DNA of 64,000 nucleotides from Aliivibrio sp. S3MY1 (GTDB lineage Bacteria > Pseudomonadota > Gammaproteobacteria > Enterobacterales > Vibrionaceae): assembly GCF_028765575.1 (NCBI RefSeq), contig NZ_JARACO010000001.1, positions 248,001-312,000 on the forward strand, read 5' to 3'. The notes beneath the pieces were generated by a model. The model was not told the DNA's origin, made no database searches, and saw nothing but the letters and a program-made list of their open reading frames with translations. This document shows, in pieces, positions 18,406 to 26,363 of this stretch; the first letter of the stretch is position 1; each line of letters begins with the position of its first letter. The position numbers were made by a program, and so were the translations under genes.

Positions 18406-18481
18406 TGGCTCCCTTTGCTGGACTTGAACCAGCGACATACGGATTAACAGTCCGGCGTTCTACCAACTGAACTAAAAGGGA
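18406..18481 (-). tRNA. tRNA-Asn (anticodon GTT)
   Basis: A 76 nt cloverleaf with encoded CCA. The acceptor is TCCCTTT paired with AAAGGGA, the D arm contains AGTTCAGTTGGTAGA, the anticodon loop is CTGTTAA, and the T arm contains GGTTCAAGTCC. It is the last of three tRNAs in one operon. Confidence 0.95.
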
Positions 18482-18509
18482 ACAGGTATTGTATCTTATA
18501 AAGTATATA

Positions 18510-18585
<76 letters not shown>

Positions 18586-18632
18586 ACACTATATCTTTTT
18601 TATCATCAAGCTTTTAGCTCAACAATGTAATA

Positions 18633-18723
18633 TGGTGGAGGGATAGGGATTTGAACCCTAGAACCGCTATTAACGGTTGCCGGTTTTCAAGACCGGTGCT
18701 TTCGACCACTCAGCCATCCCTCC
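18633..18723 (-). tRNA. tRNA-Ser (anticodon TGA)
   Basis: A 91 nt tRNA with a long variable arm, as expected for serine. The acceptor is GGAGGGA with TCCCTCC, the anticodon loop is CTTGAAA (TGA), the variable arm reads CAACCGTTAATAGCGGTT, and CCA is encoded. It is first in the operon. Confidence 0.95.
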
Positions 18724-19424
18724 ACGGGACTCTTCTGAAGCATCTGCCTCATCAAGTGATGTGGCGCATTATAGAGAAAATGAGAACAGGCGCAAGTCTT
18801 TTTTGAAAAAAAACAACCAACTGATTAAAACTAAGCCTAATCGTTTGATTTTTAACACATTTGAACAATTAAACGGCACGATCAAATAGCTATGCATTAT
18901 ATACAATTACGGCCATTATCTTTCGCTTTGTATAATTCTTTATCTGCCATTTGTAATAGTACACTTTCTGAGTCGCTCTCTTTACAACTAACCAGGGCAA
19001 CACCCACACTAATACTTATTTTTTGATGAGTTGAATATTCATGAATAATATTTTTTGTTCTTCTAACATACATCTCCTAAGCTTTACCTACATCTTAACA
19101 GTTATACCTTGTGTTACTTATTATAGATTATGTCTGGTTATTCACTTTTGCTTTATATGCTCTTCCTCAGGAGCTTTTTTATTAAAACGGAGCATGGACA
19201 TACTATTTTCCAATTTTATCTCTACTTGAAATTCTGTTAACTTTTCTTAATGACGATGAAATTAGTCATTCATTTAAAAAATCAAGTAATAAGAGAAAAG
19301 TAATTAACCGCTTTATGCATACCTTATGACATCAATTGCTATAAAAATAGTCTAGGATATTTTTGATTAAAAAAAACTTATATCCTATATTAGGATCAAT
19401 AATTGATGAGTAAAGGACTAAAAA
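18724..19424. other. Decayed region between tRNA-Ser and the HPt gene
   Basis: About 700 bp with no intact gene. It contains the GGDEF C-terminal remnant (18897-19073). Further upstream on the minus strand, about 34 codons (roughly 19137-19238) run from TAA to TGA and read like coding sequence (LENSMSMLRFNKKAPEEE). Placement next to tRNA genes fits an area where mobile DNA has come and gone, but no integrase or att repeat is visible. Confidence 0.45.
18897..19073 (-). pseudogene. GGDEF-domain C-terminal remnant
   Basis: On the minus strand this frame encodes the tail of a diguanylate cyclase: ISISVGVALVSC, then LLQMADKELYKAKDNGRN and a stop at 18897. These match the last 45 or so residues of the GGDEF fold (the SIGVA strand and the AD.ALYxAKxxGRN helix). 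The GGDEF motif itself and all upstream domains are missing, and no intact start is present. It was presumably left by deletion of a full gene. Confidence 0.75.
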
Positions 19425-19751
19425 ATGATTAATATTAATATGTTAGAAGAAATGTTTGAAGGTGATCATGAAATCATTCAGCAATTATTTACTTTGTATT
19501 TAAGTGAAAATGAGTCGATAACTCAAGATATTAGACTTGCTTATGAAAATGATAATTTGAATGAACTATACAATACTGCTCATTCTCTATCTGGTGCATT
19601 AGGCAATTTATGCGACACTAATGTTACCTGCCATATTAAAGAGATCGAATATTTAACTAAAAATGATACCACGCCAAATATCGATACTATTAACATTGCA
19701 ATTAAAGGACTTAATGACATTGCAGAGCAAATGAAAGCCTATCTAGCTTAA
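19425..19751 (+). CDS. Orphan HPt (histidine phosphotransfer) domain protein
   Basis: A 108 aa all-helical protein consisting of one HPt domain. The H-box reads TAHSLSGALGNL near residues 51-62, with the phosphorylatable His in the expected place and the usual following Lys replaced by Ser. An AAGGA ribosome site precedes the ATG. No kinase lies next to it. The hybrid kinases at 26364-29051 and 30829-32643 both end in a receiver without an HPt, so this protein could relay for one of them; that is inference from domain content only. Confidence 0.75.
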   Translation: MININMLEEMFEGDHEIIQQLFTLYLSENESITQDIRLAYENDNLNELYNTAHSLSGALGNLCDTNVTCHIKEIEYLTKNDTTPNIDTINIAIKGLNDIAEQMKAYLA

Positions 19752-19891
19752 TATTTCACGTTACACTTAATGTCGAGCTGGAATGCACCTTTTAACTCTG
19801 GAACAAGTTTTATACCATTCATTAGCTTTTGATTTTCCAGATATCCGTCAAAAAATAAAACGACCTGCGTGACTAGCTAACGATGACCATA

Positions 19892-19945
19892 AAGCTATGG
19901 CTCATTTTAACCATATTTGAATTAAAGCATGATAAGGAGCTAAAA
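19892..19945 (+). repeat. Short interspersed repeat, copy A
   Basis: A 54 bp segment matching 20628-20681 at 47 of 54 positions in the same orientation. Both copies are in frame with a possible short ORF encoding K-L-W-L-I-L-x-x-F-E-L-K-H-x-x-E-L-K. In this copy the frame runs 19883-20011 (42 codons). It may be a leftover of an insertion element or part of a dispersed repeat family. Confidence 0.65.
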
Positions 19946-19972
19946 AACATCGCCAAATTTGGCGATGTTTAC
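19944..19972 (-). terminator. Terminator of the DUF302 gene
   Basis: A perfect palindrome AAACATCGCC-AAATTT-GGCGATGTTT. On the minus strand it runs into TTTTTTAG. It is placed about 55 bp after the DUF302 stop codon. Confidence 0.75.
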
Positions 19973-20025
19973 TGTGATTCGTCGTTTGAGTATTATGTTC
20001 GACTACACTGAGATTTAGTCCATTC

Positions 20026-20478
20026 TTACTTGGTGACTGCGGCTTTTGACAGCTTACTTAAAATATCTGACACTTTATTAATTACTTCATCACAACCTTT
20101 TATCTCATGACGTTTCATTAAGTAACTAGGGTTATTGTAAGATAACCAAACTTTATTATCAGCCCCCTCACTAACCAATACCTTTTGAGGTAAATCAATA
20201 GCAACATCCTGAGAGCATTGCATCAAAAGAGTGCCTACTTTAGGATTACCAAAAATAATTACTTCTGTTGGTCGTAATTTTAACCCCACTCCACGAGCAT
20301 TTTTTTGATGATCCATTCTGGCAAATAACGTTAATCCTTTATTCTTAGCAATACTTTCAAAACGATCAGCCGTTTCTTTTACTGAATAATGACTTTCATA
20401 TTTAACCAAACCTTCAGAAGCTGCTACTGAAAATGATGCCGAAAGTAGAACTATTCCGATTGATACTAATTTTTTCAT
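20026..20478 (-). CDS. Secreted DUF302 domain protein
   Basis: A 150 aa periplasmic protein with a signal peptide at residues 1-20 (MKKLVSIGIVLLSASFSVAA). The mature part fits the DUF302 fold, with SVKETADRFESIAKNKGLTLFA and the central RPTEVIIFGNPKVGTLLM. The family role is unknown. It has a GGGATAAA-type upstream ribosome region and its own terminator, so it is monocistronic. Confidence 0.8.
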   Translation of the reverse strand: MKKLVSIGIVLLSASFSVAASEGLVKYESHYSVKETADRFESIAKNKGLTLFARMDHQKNARGVGLKLRPTEVIIFGNPKVGTLLMQCSQDVAIDLPQKVLVSEGADNKVWLSYNNPSYLMKRHEIKGCDEVINKVSDILSKLSKAAVTK

Positions 20479-20627
20479 TTTTTATCCCTAAGATTAAACT
20501 CATTTATTATACGATCCTGAACTGCATATATCTTATTCTACAAGATATCACAACCATTACACGCTCATTGTAAGATCGCGTTCTATTTTCATTACATTAG
20601 GATCATCTTTAATGTTACATGATAATG

Positions 20628-20681
20628 AAGCTATGGCTCATTTTAGCTGTATTTGAATTAAAGCATTATTACGAACTAAAA
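20628..20681 (+). repeat. Short interspersed repeat, copy B
   Basis: The partner of 19892-19945. Here the short frame runs 20619-20690 (23 codons) and stops earlier than in copy A. The two copies flank the DUF302 gene in direct orientation. Confidence 0.65.
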
Positions 20682-20706
20682 GACCATTAGTTAAACTGAT
20701 TGGTAT

Positions 20707-21108
20707 TTAATTATTACTTTTAAACAATCTAACAAATAACGTATTGCCTATTCCCCAGAACCCATTAAGTATAAAACCAGTAAGAAATCTTGCTATATTA
20801 ATATCAATACCTTTAAATGGTGCAATGATGATAGAAAAAAACATAGTAAGTAAAAACCCACTTAGAACAAAGCTTAAGACCCAAAGAGTAGTACCTTTAA
20901 ACTTTTTAATAAAGTACCAAATGATAACCCCCCAACCTCCACCAAATAAAGAAATTGAAACAATACTAGGTATTCCAAATGGTTCTGTTGAAGCTATATT
21001 ATAAGGAACATTTGGAAAAATGCCTAAAACATATCCAATAGCAACAATTCCCTGATGAAAGATAAGTGTTGATAAAAAACCTGATAGAAATTGCTTTAAA
21101 TAATTCAT
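20707..21108 (-). CDS. Hypothetical membrane protein, four helices
   Basis: A 133 aa protein with four hydrophobic segments (about residues 8-30, 45-65, 72-95 and 103-125) and little else. Not recognised. The layout is like small DUF-type inner-membrane proteins of vibrios. It is the first of several small genes of unknown role on this strand between the DUF302 and EAL genes. Expression is plausible because an AGAGATAA leader precedes the ATG, but nothing points to function. Confidence 0.6.
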   Translation of the reverse strand: MNYLKQFLSGFLSTLIFHQGIVAIGYVLGIFPNVPYNIASTEPFGIPSIVSISLFGGGWGVIIWYFIKKFKGTTLWVLSFVLSGFLLTMFFSIIIAPFKGIDINIARFLTGFILNGFWGIGNTLFVRLFKSNN

Positions 21109-21197
21109 TTATTATCTCTATATATTAAATACAACCATTATTATTAGATCTAACTTAAAATACTTCATTTTAAACATTGCCGTAAAAAGAATAAATA

Positions 21198-21548
21198 TTA
21201 GTTATCCCTATATTTAAATTTGTAGCTAATATTTACATTCGGTTTATATCGTAACATTCCTGTTGAATCAATAAATTCATCTACTGTTACATAAGAATTA
21301 GTTAATTTAAGTGAATTTAAACCAGGTGTAGATAATATGTTTTTTTTAATTTTCTTACTTAATTGGAATGAGGACATACTTTGTAATTCTTGCATTTTAT
21401 TTATACCATAATTATAAGCCTCATCTTTTAATTCATATGAATTTCCTTGTATTGTTTTATGCTCAAGTTTAGTTACATAAGCAGCCTTGACTGGTAATCC
21501 AATGATTATAGTTGTAAAGACCAATATTGTTAAAATATTTTTTTTCAT
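21198..21548 (-). CDS. Hypothetical secreted protein
   Basis: Not recognised. With the start at 21548 the protein has 116 residues and a clear signal peptide (MKKNILTILVFTTIIIGLPVKA). A longer frame from 21599 would hide this signal behind 17 residues. The mature part is rich in Lys, Tyr and Ser and ends ISYKFKYRDN, which could be a beta strand. It is close behind the 21623-21865 gene and possibly co-transcribed. Confidence 0.55.
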   Translation of the reverse strand: MKKNILTILVFTTIIIGLPVKAAYVTKLEHKTIQGNSYELKDEAYNYGINKMQELQSMSSFQLSKKIKKNILSTPGLNSLKLTNSYVTVDEFIDSTGMLRYKPNVNISYKFKYRDN

Positions 21549-21622
21549 ACAATTTTTCACTTCAAATAGAAATATATCTATTGGCAGAAAATATTCCACC
21601 AGTAATAATTAAGATAAATAAA

Positions 21623-21865
21623 TTACTTATCACGAGCTGATTCAATTTTTTCCATAAATGTTAATTGCTTAATATGTTCTACAATTTTAACTCCTGAATT
21701 ATAATTTTTAGGTACATTAGGTAAAATAAAGTGCGTAAGTTGAATACTATTAGAGCCTTTTTCAGTAAATTTGATATTCCCCGTAAAATCGCCATCTGCT
21801 GCTACAACTTGGTTAGAAAGTCCGAGAAAAACTATGTACACAAGTATTTTTATCTTATATTTCAT
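21623..21865 (-). CDS. Small secreted hypothetical protein
   Basis: Eighty residues with a signal peptide (KIKILVYIVFLGLSNQVVA, cleavage after about residue 22). The mature part is about 58 residues and has no family signature I recognise. It sits 24 bp upstream of the longer open frame of the next secreted protein, so the two may act together. Confidence 0.5.
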   Translation of the reverse strand: MKYKIKILVYIVFLGLSNQVVAADGDFTGNIKFTEKGSNSIQLTHFILPNVPKNYNSGVKIVEHIKQLTFMEKIESARDK

Positions 21866-21980
21866 AAATCGCCTAATAAATTGAACTAAACTGTTTAGTT
21901 TAAGTTATGACTATGGCTATATGATATAGTTCAAAAATAATTGCGCTTATTGCAAAATAACCTCAATCTTACAGCGGCGA

Positions 21981-23576
21981 TTAATCAATAGCGGCTAACT
22001 TTTTAATCTCTATCTCTCGTAAAGACCAATGAAGTATCTCAGTAAACCCTTTAGGCTTACTAATACAATAACCTTGAATATAGTCACACCCGAGTTCTTT
22101 CAACTCATCAAATAAATGAAAATCTTCTACACCTTCAGCTACGACGTTACAACCTAAACTATGTGCCAAATAAACCGTTGAAGCTACGATTGCATAATCA
22201 CTGTTACCAATAGCCATATTACGAATAAAAGATTGATCGATTTTAATTTGATTAAATGATAGGACTCTAAGTAATGAAAGCGAGGAAAAACCCGTACCAA
22301 AATCATCAATACTGATGTAAAAGCCTAACTCAGAAAACTTAGATAGCATAAGATAAGCAGCATCAACATCGGACATTAACGCACTCTCTGTCACCTCTAA
22401 AATAAGATCTGATGGCTCTAACTTTTTATTGCTTACTAATTCAAATAATTGATTGTAAAGATCGTTATCATGGAGATCGAGAGTTGATATATTGACATGG
22501 ACTTGAGGATGTATATTTTCCCTTTTGAAAGCTGCAATATCATAAGAAACTTGTTTGATAACCCAATGAGTAATCCCTTTGATATAATTATTCGTTTCAG
22601 CAATAGCAATGAACTTGTCTGGAGGGATCATACTTCCATCGCTTTGAGGCCAGCGGATAAGAGCTTCGTATCCATGAACTGTTTTATCTATACTGTTAAC
22701 AATAGGTTGATAATAAAGCTCGAATTCATCATTCGAAATAGCCTTAATTAATTTACTTAAAATAAAGACTTCTTCGTGAATTAAATCAGAGTAGGTACTT
22801 CTATAAAAATCGATGACTAAGCCTAGTTTTTTTGCCTTATAACATGCAATATCAACTCGCTTTAAAAACTCCTCACTACTATCAATATCAGCAGATGATA
22901 TAGCACAACCGATTACTGGTTGAAGTATTATATTCTGGTTTTTAATTAAAATAGGATATGTTAATAACTCATATACTGTATTAGCAAGTTGTTCTATTTC
23001 TTCTCTATCTGTTGAATAACCAATAATAATAATTTCATTTGTATCAAAATAAAAATCTAAATGCTTATTTTTTAATATTTTTTTTAGTGCGATAACTGAA
23101 TAAGACATGGTCTTATTAAATAACTTCTCTGATGATATATCGGTAAGTTTTCTATAATTTAGAATTTTAATTTTCATTACATTAAACGGAATACAAAGAT
23201 TAATCTTACTTGATATAACCCCTCTATATGCTGAAACATTAGAATTCAACTCAAATAGGGCCTCTTTACCTCCTTCTTTTGGTAAAGATACATAAGCAAG
23301 CAATCGTATTACTGTATAAAGAATAAGAAGTAGCATCTGAGCTGAAATTGTAACTACAATCAATGTAAGCGTATCTGATTCATCAGTAAAGCTATGTTTT
23401 ATAAAATAAGCCTCAATATATATAAATCCTATAATGTAAACAAATGCAATTATTGATAAATATATTCTTATTGATTTGAAATTTAACTCACCTATTTTAT
23501 AAATAAAGTAAATAGAGAAAAAAAGGGATAACACATTAAAAACAGTTAATACCTTAAATAATAAATTTATATCCAT
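21981..23576 (-). CDS. Membrane c-di-GMP phosphodiesterase (degenerate GGDEF, intact EAL)
   Basis: About 531 aa. Three TM helices lie in residues 1-100, then a GGDEF-fold domain whose catalytic motif is lost (FYFDTNEIIIIG where RxGGDEF is expected), then an EAL domain with the signature YEALIRW, DDFGTGFSSL and KIDQSF. Cleavage of c-di-GMP is therefore expected, with no synthesis. The start could be 23585 or 23576; the second drops MVF and leaves the same protein. It lies just downstream of the RpoQ-like sigma factor on the same strand (57 bp), which suggests shared transcription. Confidence 0.85.
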   Translation of the reverse strand: MDINLLFKVLTVFNVLSLFFSIYFIYKIGELNFKSIRIYLSIIAFVYIIGFIYIEAYFIKHSFTDESDTLTLIVVTISAQMLLLILYTVIRLLAYVSLPKEGGKEALFELNSNVSAYRGVISSKINLCIPFNVMKIKILNYRKLTDISSEKLFNKTMSYSVIALKKILKNKHLDFYFDTNEIIIIGYSTDREEIEQLANTVYELLTYPILIKNQNIILQPVIGCAISSADIDSSEEFLKRVDIACYKAKKLGLVIDFYRSTYSDLIHEEVFILSKLIKAISNDEFELYYQPIVNSIDKTVHGYEALIRWPQSDGSMIPPDKFIAIAETNNYIKGITHWVIKQVSYDIAAFKRENIHPQVHVNISTLDLHDNDLYNQLFELVSNKKLEPSDLILEVTESALMSDVDAAYLMLSKFSELGFYISIDDFGTGFSSLSLLRVLSFNQIKIDQSFIRNMAIGNSDYAIVASTVYLAHSLGCNVVAEGVEDFHLFDELKELGCDYIQGYCISKPKGFTEILHWSLREIEIKKLAAID

Positions 23577-23633
23577 AAAAACCACCTAAATCTTACTAAG
23601 ATAACCACCCCCCAAAGATAAAAATCAAATGTT

Positions 23634-24515
23634 TCATCCAAGAGAACTTTCTAGATTTAATTTATTTGTTTTAAATATAGTATTTAACTTTATTAATGTT
23701 TCAGACTGTATCTGCCTTACCCTTTCTTTTGACAATTTCAAATCTAGGCCTAACTCTTCCAACGTTTTTATATCACTGCCAAACAAGCCATAACGATTGA
23801 TTATGATGTCTTTTTCCCTACCATGAAGCGTATCTAGCCATAATGATAAATTATCTTCAAGATTATTCTTAGATAAGTACTCATCTGGATTATTTTCATT
23901 ATCATTTGAGCATAAATCAATATGAACGGGTGAACTGTCTTCAATTAATGCAGAGCGGCAAGTCGATACTCCGGGAACTAGCCCCATGATCTTATTTACC
24001 TTAATCATATCTTTTTCGCAATAATCAGATATTTCACTAATTGAAGGTTCTTTTTTAAGTGATTTTGTTAACTCGCGAGCAGCTCTAAGATACGTATTTA
24101 ACTCTTTTATGATATGAACAGGAAGACGTACTGTTCTTGAGTGGTTAAATAGCGCACTTTCAATCGACTCCTTAATCCACCACACCGCATAAGTGGAAAA
24201 TCGATAACCTAAGTCTGGATCGAATTTATCAACAGCCTTCATTAGCCCCAAGTTACCTTCTTCGATAATGTCTAAAGGAGATAGGTCTCTTTGATTTCGA
24301 TTTCGATATTTATTAGCTATTTTAACAACAAGACGCAGATTTGATTCAATTAATTTATTTCTTGAATCCATACAACCCAATTTATATGATCGACTATAAC
24401 TTAGCTCTTCAGATGCAGTAAGTAGTTGATACCTATTTATTTCTTTAAAATATATAGCATAATTATCTAACGCATCATTATTTATTGATTTCTTGCCTTT
24501 ATTTGAGCTAACCAT
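23634..24515 (-). CDS. rpoQ: RpoS-like sigma factor, RpoQ type
   Basis: A 293 aa sigma-70 family factor. Region 1.2 includes NYAIYFKEINRYQLLT. Region 2 includes IEEGNLGLMKAVDKFDP and FSTYAVWWIKESIE. Region 3 follows, and region 4.2 has TLEELGLDLKLSKERVRQIQ. It resembles RpoS but is shorter and more diverged. In V. fischeri a quorum-responsive RpoS-like factor, RpoQ, is encoded close to syp and affects luminescence, motility and chitinase activity. Location near syp and chitobiase fits that identity. The symbol is by recognition, not by alignment. Confidence 0.75.
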   Translation of the reverse strand: MVSSNKGKKSINNDALDNYAIYFKEINRYQLLTASEELSYSRSYKLGCMDSRNKLIESNLRLVVKIANKYRNRNQRDLSPLDIIEEGNLGLMKAVDKFDPDLGYRFSTYAVWWIKESIESALFNHSRTVRLPVHIIKELNTYLRAARELTKSLKKEPSISEISDYCEKDMIKVNKIMGLVPGVSTCRSALIEDSSPVHIDLCSNDNENNPDEYLSKNNLEDNLSLWLDTLHGREKDIIINRYGLFGSDIKTLEELGLDLKLSKERVRQIQSETLIKLNTIFKTNKLNLESSLG

Positions 24516-24747
24516 AATGCATCCTTGAACCTAGCAAACTAATTATTTTTATCCTTCTTCATATTCAGAAGGCACAATTAACTATGGCCTAGATAAAGAC
24601 AACACGCAATTCGATAAGAGCTAATATACATGCGGAGTATAGTATTTGTGGATTAGGTCACAAGTTTTTAACATGAATTATCACTATTAAGACGCCATAA
24701 TATTGACACGTAAAATAAAGGTGTACTCTGACAATCATAACAATATT

Positions 24748-25803
24748 TTAAAATATAAAATTAACAATAAAAGTAACTAATGAAGATTCATTATCTCCAC
24801 GGTTATCAGTAAACTGCCCTGAATTAGATACTGAGTTACCTTTCAATTTCATTCGTTGCCACTCTGTATTAATTGAAATTTTTGATGTTATGTCGTATCT
24901 CAAGCCAGAAGTAATACTATAGTTTTCCTTCCAATCATAGCTTTCTGAATAAACTATATAAGGTGTAAGTAAATCAAATGTATAAGAAATACTGGTATAC
25001 CAACTACTTTGAATATCACTTGTTTGAGCTTCTACCATAAATTGAAATTCATTATAAGAATACTCACTACCAAGGCTATATATCAAAAGATCTTGATCTT
25101 TAAGGTTAGATACTCTCATTCCATCTACAAATATCTCTTGATCATAATTAGACGTTAATACATTAGAGTGTATTCGGTAATTAAAGCCTATTATATCAAT
25201 AGATAATCCCATTAAACTATTTGTCACAAATTCAAAATCACTGCTACCCATCTCAACACCGATTTCTTTATATCCTCCATAATAAGGACTTATGGTTAGT
25301 AACAGTTCATCAGATAAGTAGTGATTCCAAGCTACGCTAATCCCATCAAAGGAAGTGATACCAAGAACACTGCCATAAACCTCTTGCGGCGGGCGAGCCC
25401 AAACATAAGCTTGAGATACATAATAATATTCTGATGTTAAAAACAGAGGAAGTCTGAGTCGCCCGATTTTTGCTTCAATACTATTTGTGCTATAACTTAA
25501 ATAAAGCCATTCCAATTCCAGCTCTGACCACTCATCTTTTGGTCTCTTAACCGCTTGCATTGATGCATTTATTTCATCTGTTAACGTATAATCCAACTGC
25601 AAGCCTAGTGTTGTATCACAATCAAAGCAGGTATCATCTGTAATTTCTCTATTAACGAATAGAGGTGATTCACTTGTTGCCTTAGCTATTGATGTAGAAC
25701 CAAATCCACTCAATGTTAAATTGTCACTTATATCAATGCTCGCACTAGAGGGAAAACTATATACCCAAATCATAAATCCAATACTTATTATTATTTTTAA
25801 CAT
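24748..25803 (-). CDS. Outer-membrane porin-like beta-barrel protein
   Basis: A 351 aa protein with a signal peptide (LKIIISIGFMIWVYSFPSSA) and alternating-hydrophobicity strands to a C-terminal aromatic end (FIVNFIF), typical of barrel proteins. Barrel-like features include GFGSTSIAKA near residue 33 and repeated Tyr/Trp girdles. It starts 2 bp after the 25806-26285 gene, so the two form one operon, divergent from a hybrid kinase. It may supply or sense the same solute as the periplasmic partner. It resembles putative phosphate/anion porins of marine bacteria only in general form. Confidence 0.7.
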   Translation of the reverse strand: MLKIIISIGFMIWVYSFPSSASIDISDNLTLSGFGSTSIAKATSESPLFVNREITDDTCFDCDTTLGLQLDYTLTDEINASMQAVKRPKDEWSELELEWLYLSYSTNSIEAKIGRLRLPLFLTSEYYYVSQAYVWARPPQEVYGSVLGITSFDGISVAWNHYLSDELLLTISPYYGGYKEIGVEMGSSDFEFVTNSLMGLSIDIIGFNYRIHSNVLTSNYDQEIFVDGMRVSNLKDQDLLIYSLGSEYSYNEFQFMVEAQTSDIQSSWYTSISYTFDLLTPYIVYSESYDWKENYSITSGLRYDITSKISINTEWQRMKLKGNSVSNSGQFTDNRGDNESSLVTFIVNFIF

Positions 25804-25805
25804 TA

Positions 25806-26285
25806 TTAATATTCCTTAGAAATAATGACATGTACATATGCACCTTTCGGTAATTGAGATAAAGGTGCATATCCAATACCATTAGGGTGTTGTTGTAGCC
25901 AATCAACCAATGCAGATATATCAGAAGTATCAATAGTATTCGGTTGCTTTGCCTTTCCAGAAAAGGCCAAACTGGCCCAATATCCGTTCACTTGAGATAA
26001 GGTTTGTCCTAATAAAGCATCATAAAATTCCTTCTTCTCTATCGCATTATCCGGCCAATCAGAAAGCTGAATTTTGTTCTTTCCTATCGATTTTATTTTC
26101 CCACGATAAATCATTCTGGCCTTACTTTTACTAAATGTGTCATAGGCATCATGCATTGAAAAAATAGCGTAGGGTTCCGTACTTTCAGTTGAGTATACTG
26201 AAGGCATATAGAAAAAATATAGTAAAATCAACGCATAAAATAAATAAACCGACTTATTTTTTTCCAAAAAAATCACGTAAATCAC
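25806..26285 (-). CDS. Short PstS-like periplasmic binding-domain protein
   Basis: A 159 aa exported protein with an N-terminal hydrophobic signal (about residues 12-30, ending PSVYS). The mature part resembles one lobe of phosphate-type solute-binding proteins, for example WPDNAIEKKEFYDALLGQ and QHPNGIGYAPLSQLP. It is half the length of PstS, and no permease or ATPase is nearby. The start codon is GTG (26285) or a second GTG nine bases further in. It is divergent from a hybrid histidine kinase with a 45-78 bp gap, which suggests a sensory role. Confidence 0.65.
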   Translation of the reverse strand: MIYVIFLEKNKSVYLFYALILLYFFYMPSVYSTESTEPYAIFSMHDAYDTFSKSKARMIYRGKIKSIGKNKIQLSDWPDNAIEKKEFYDALLGQTLSQVNGYWASLAFSGKAKQPNTIDTSDISALVDWLQQHPNGIGYAPLSQLPKGAYVHVIISKEY

Positions 26286-26363
26286 TACCCTTTTAGATTT
26301 AATATCCTATGCTAATTAATATAGGTCAATATGGATGACTTTTTCCAACAAGGATTATGTTTT

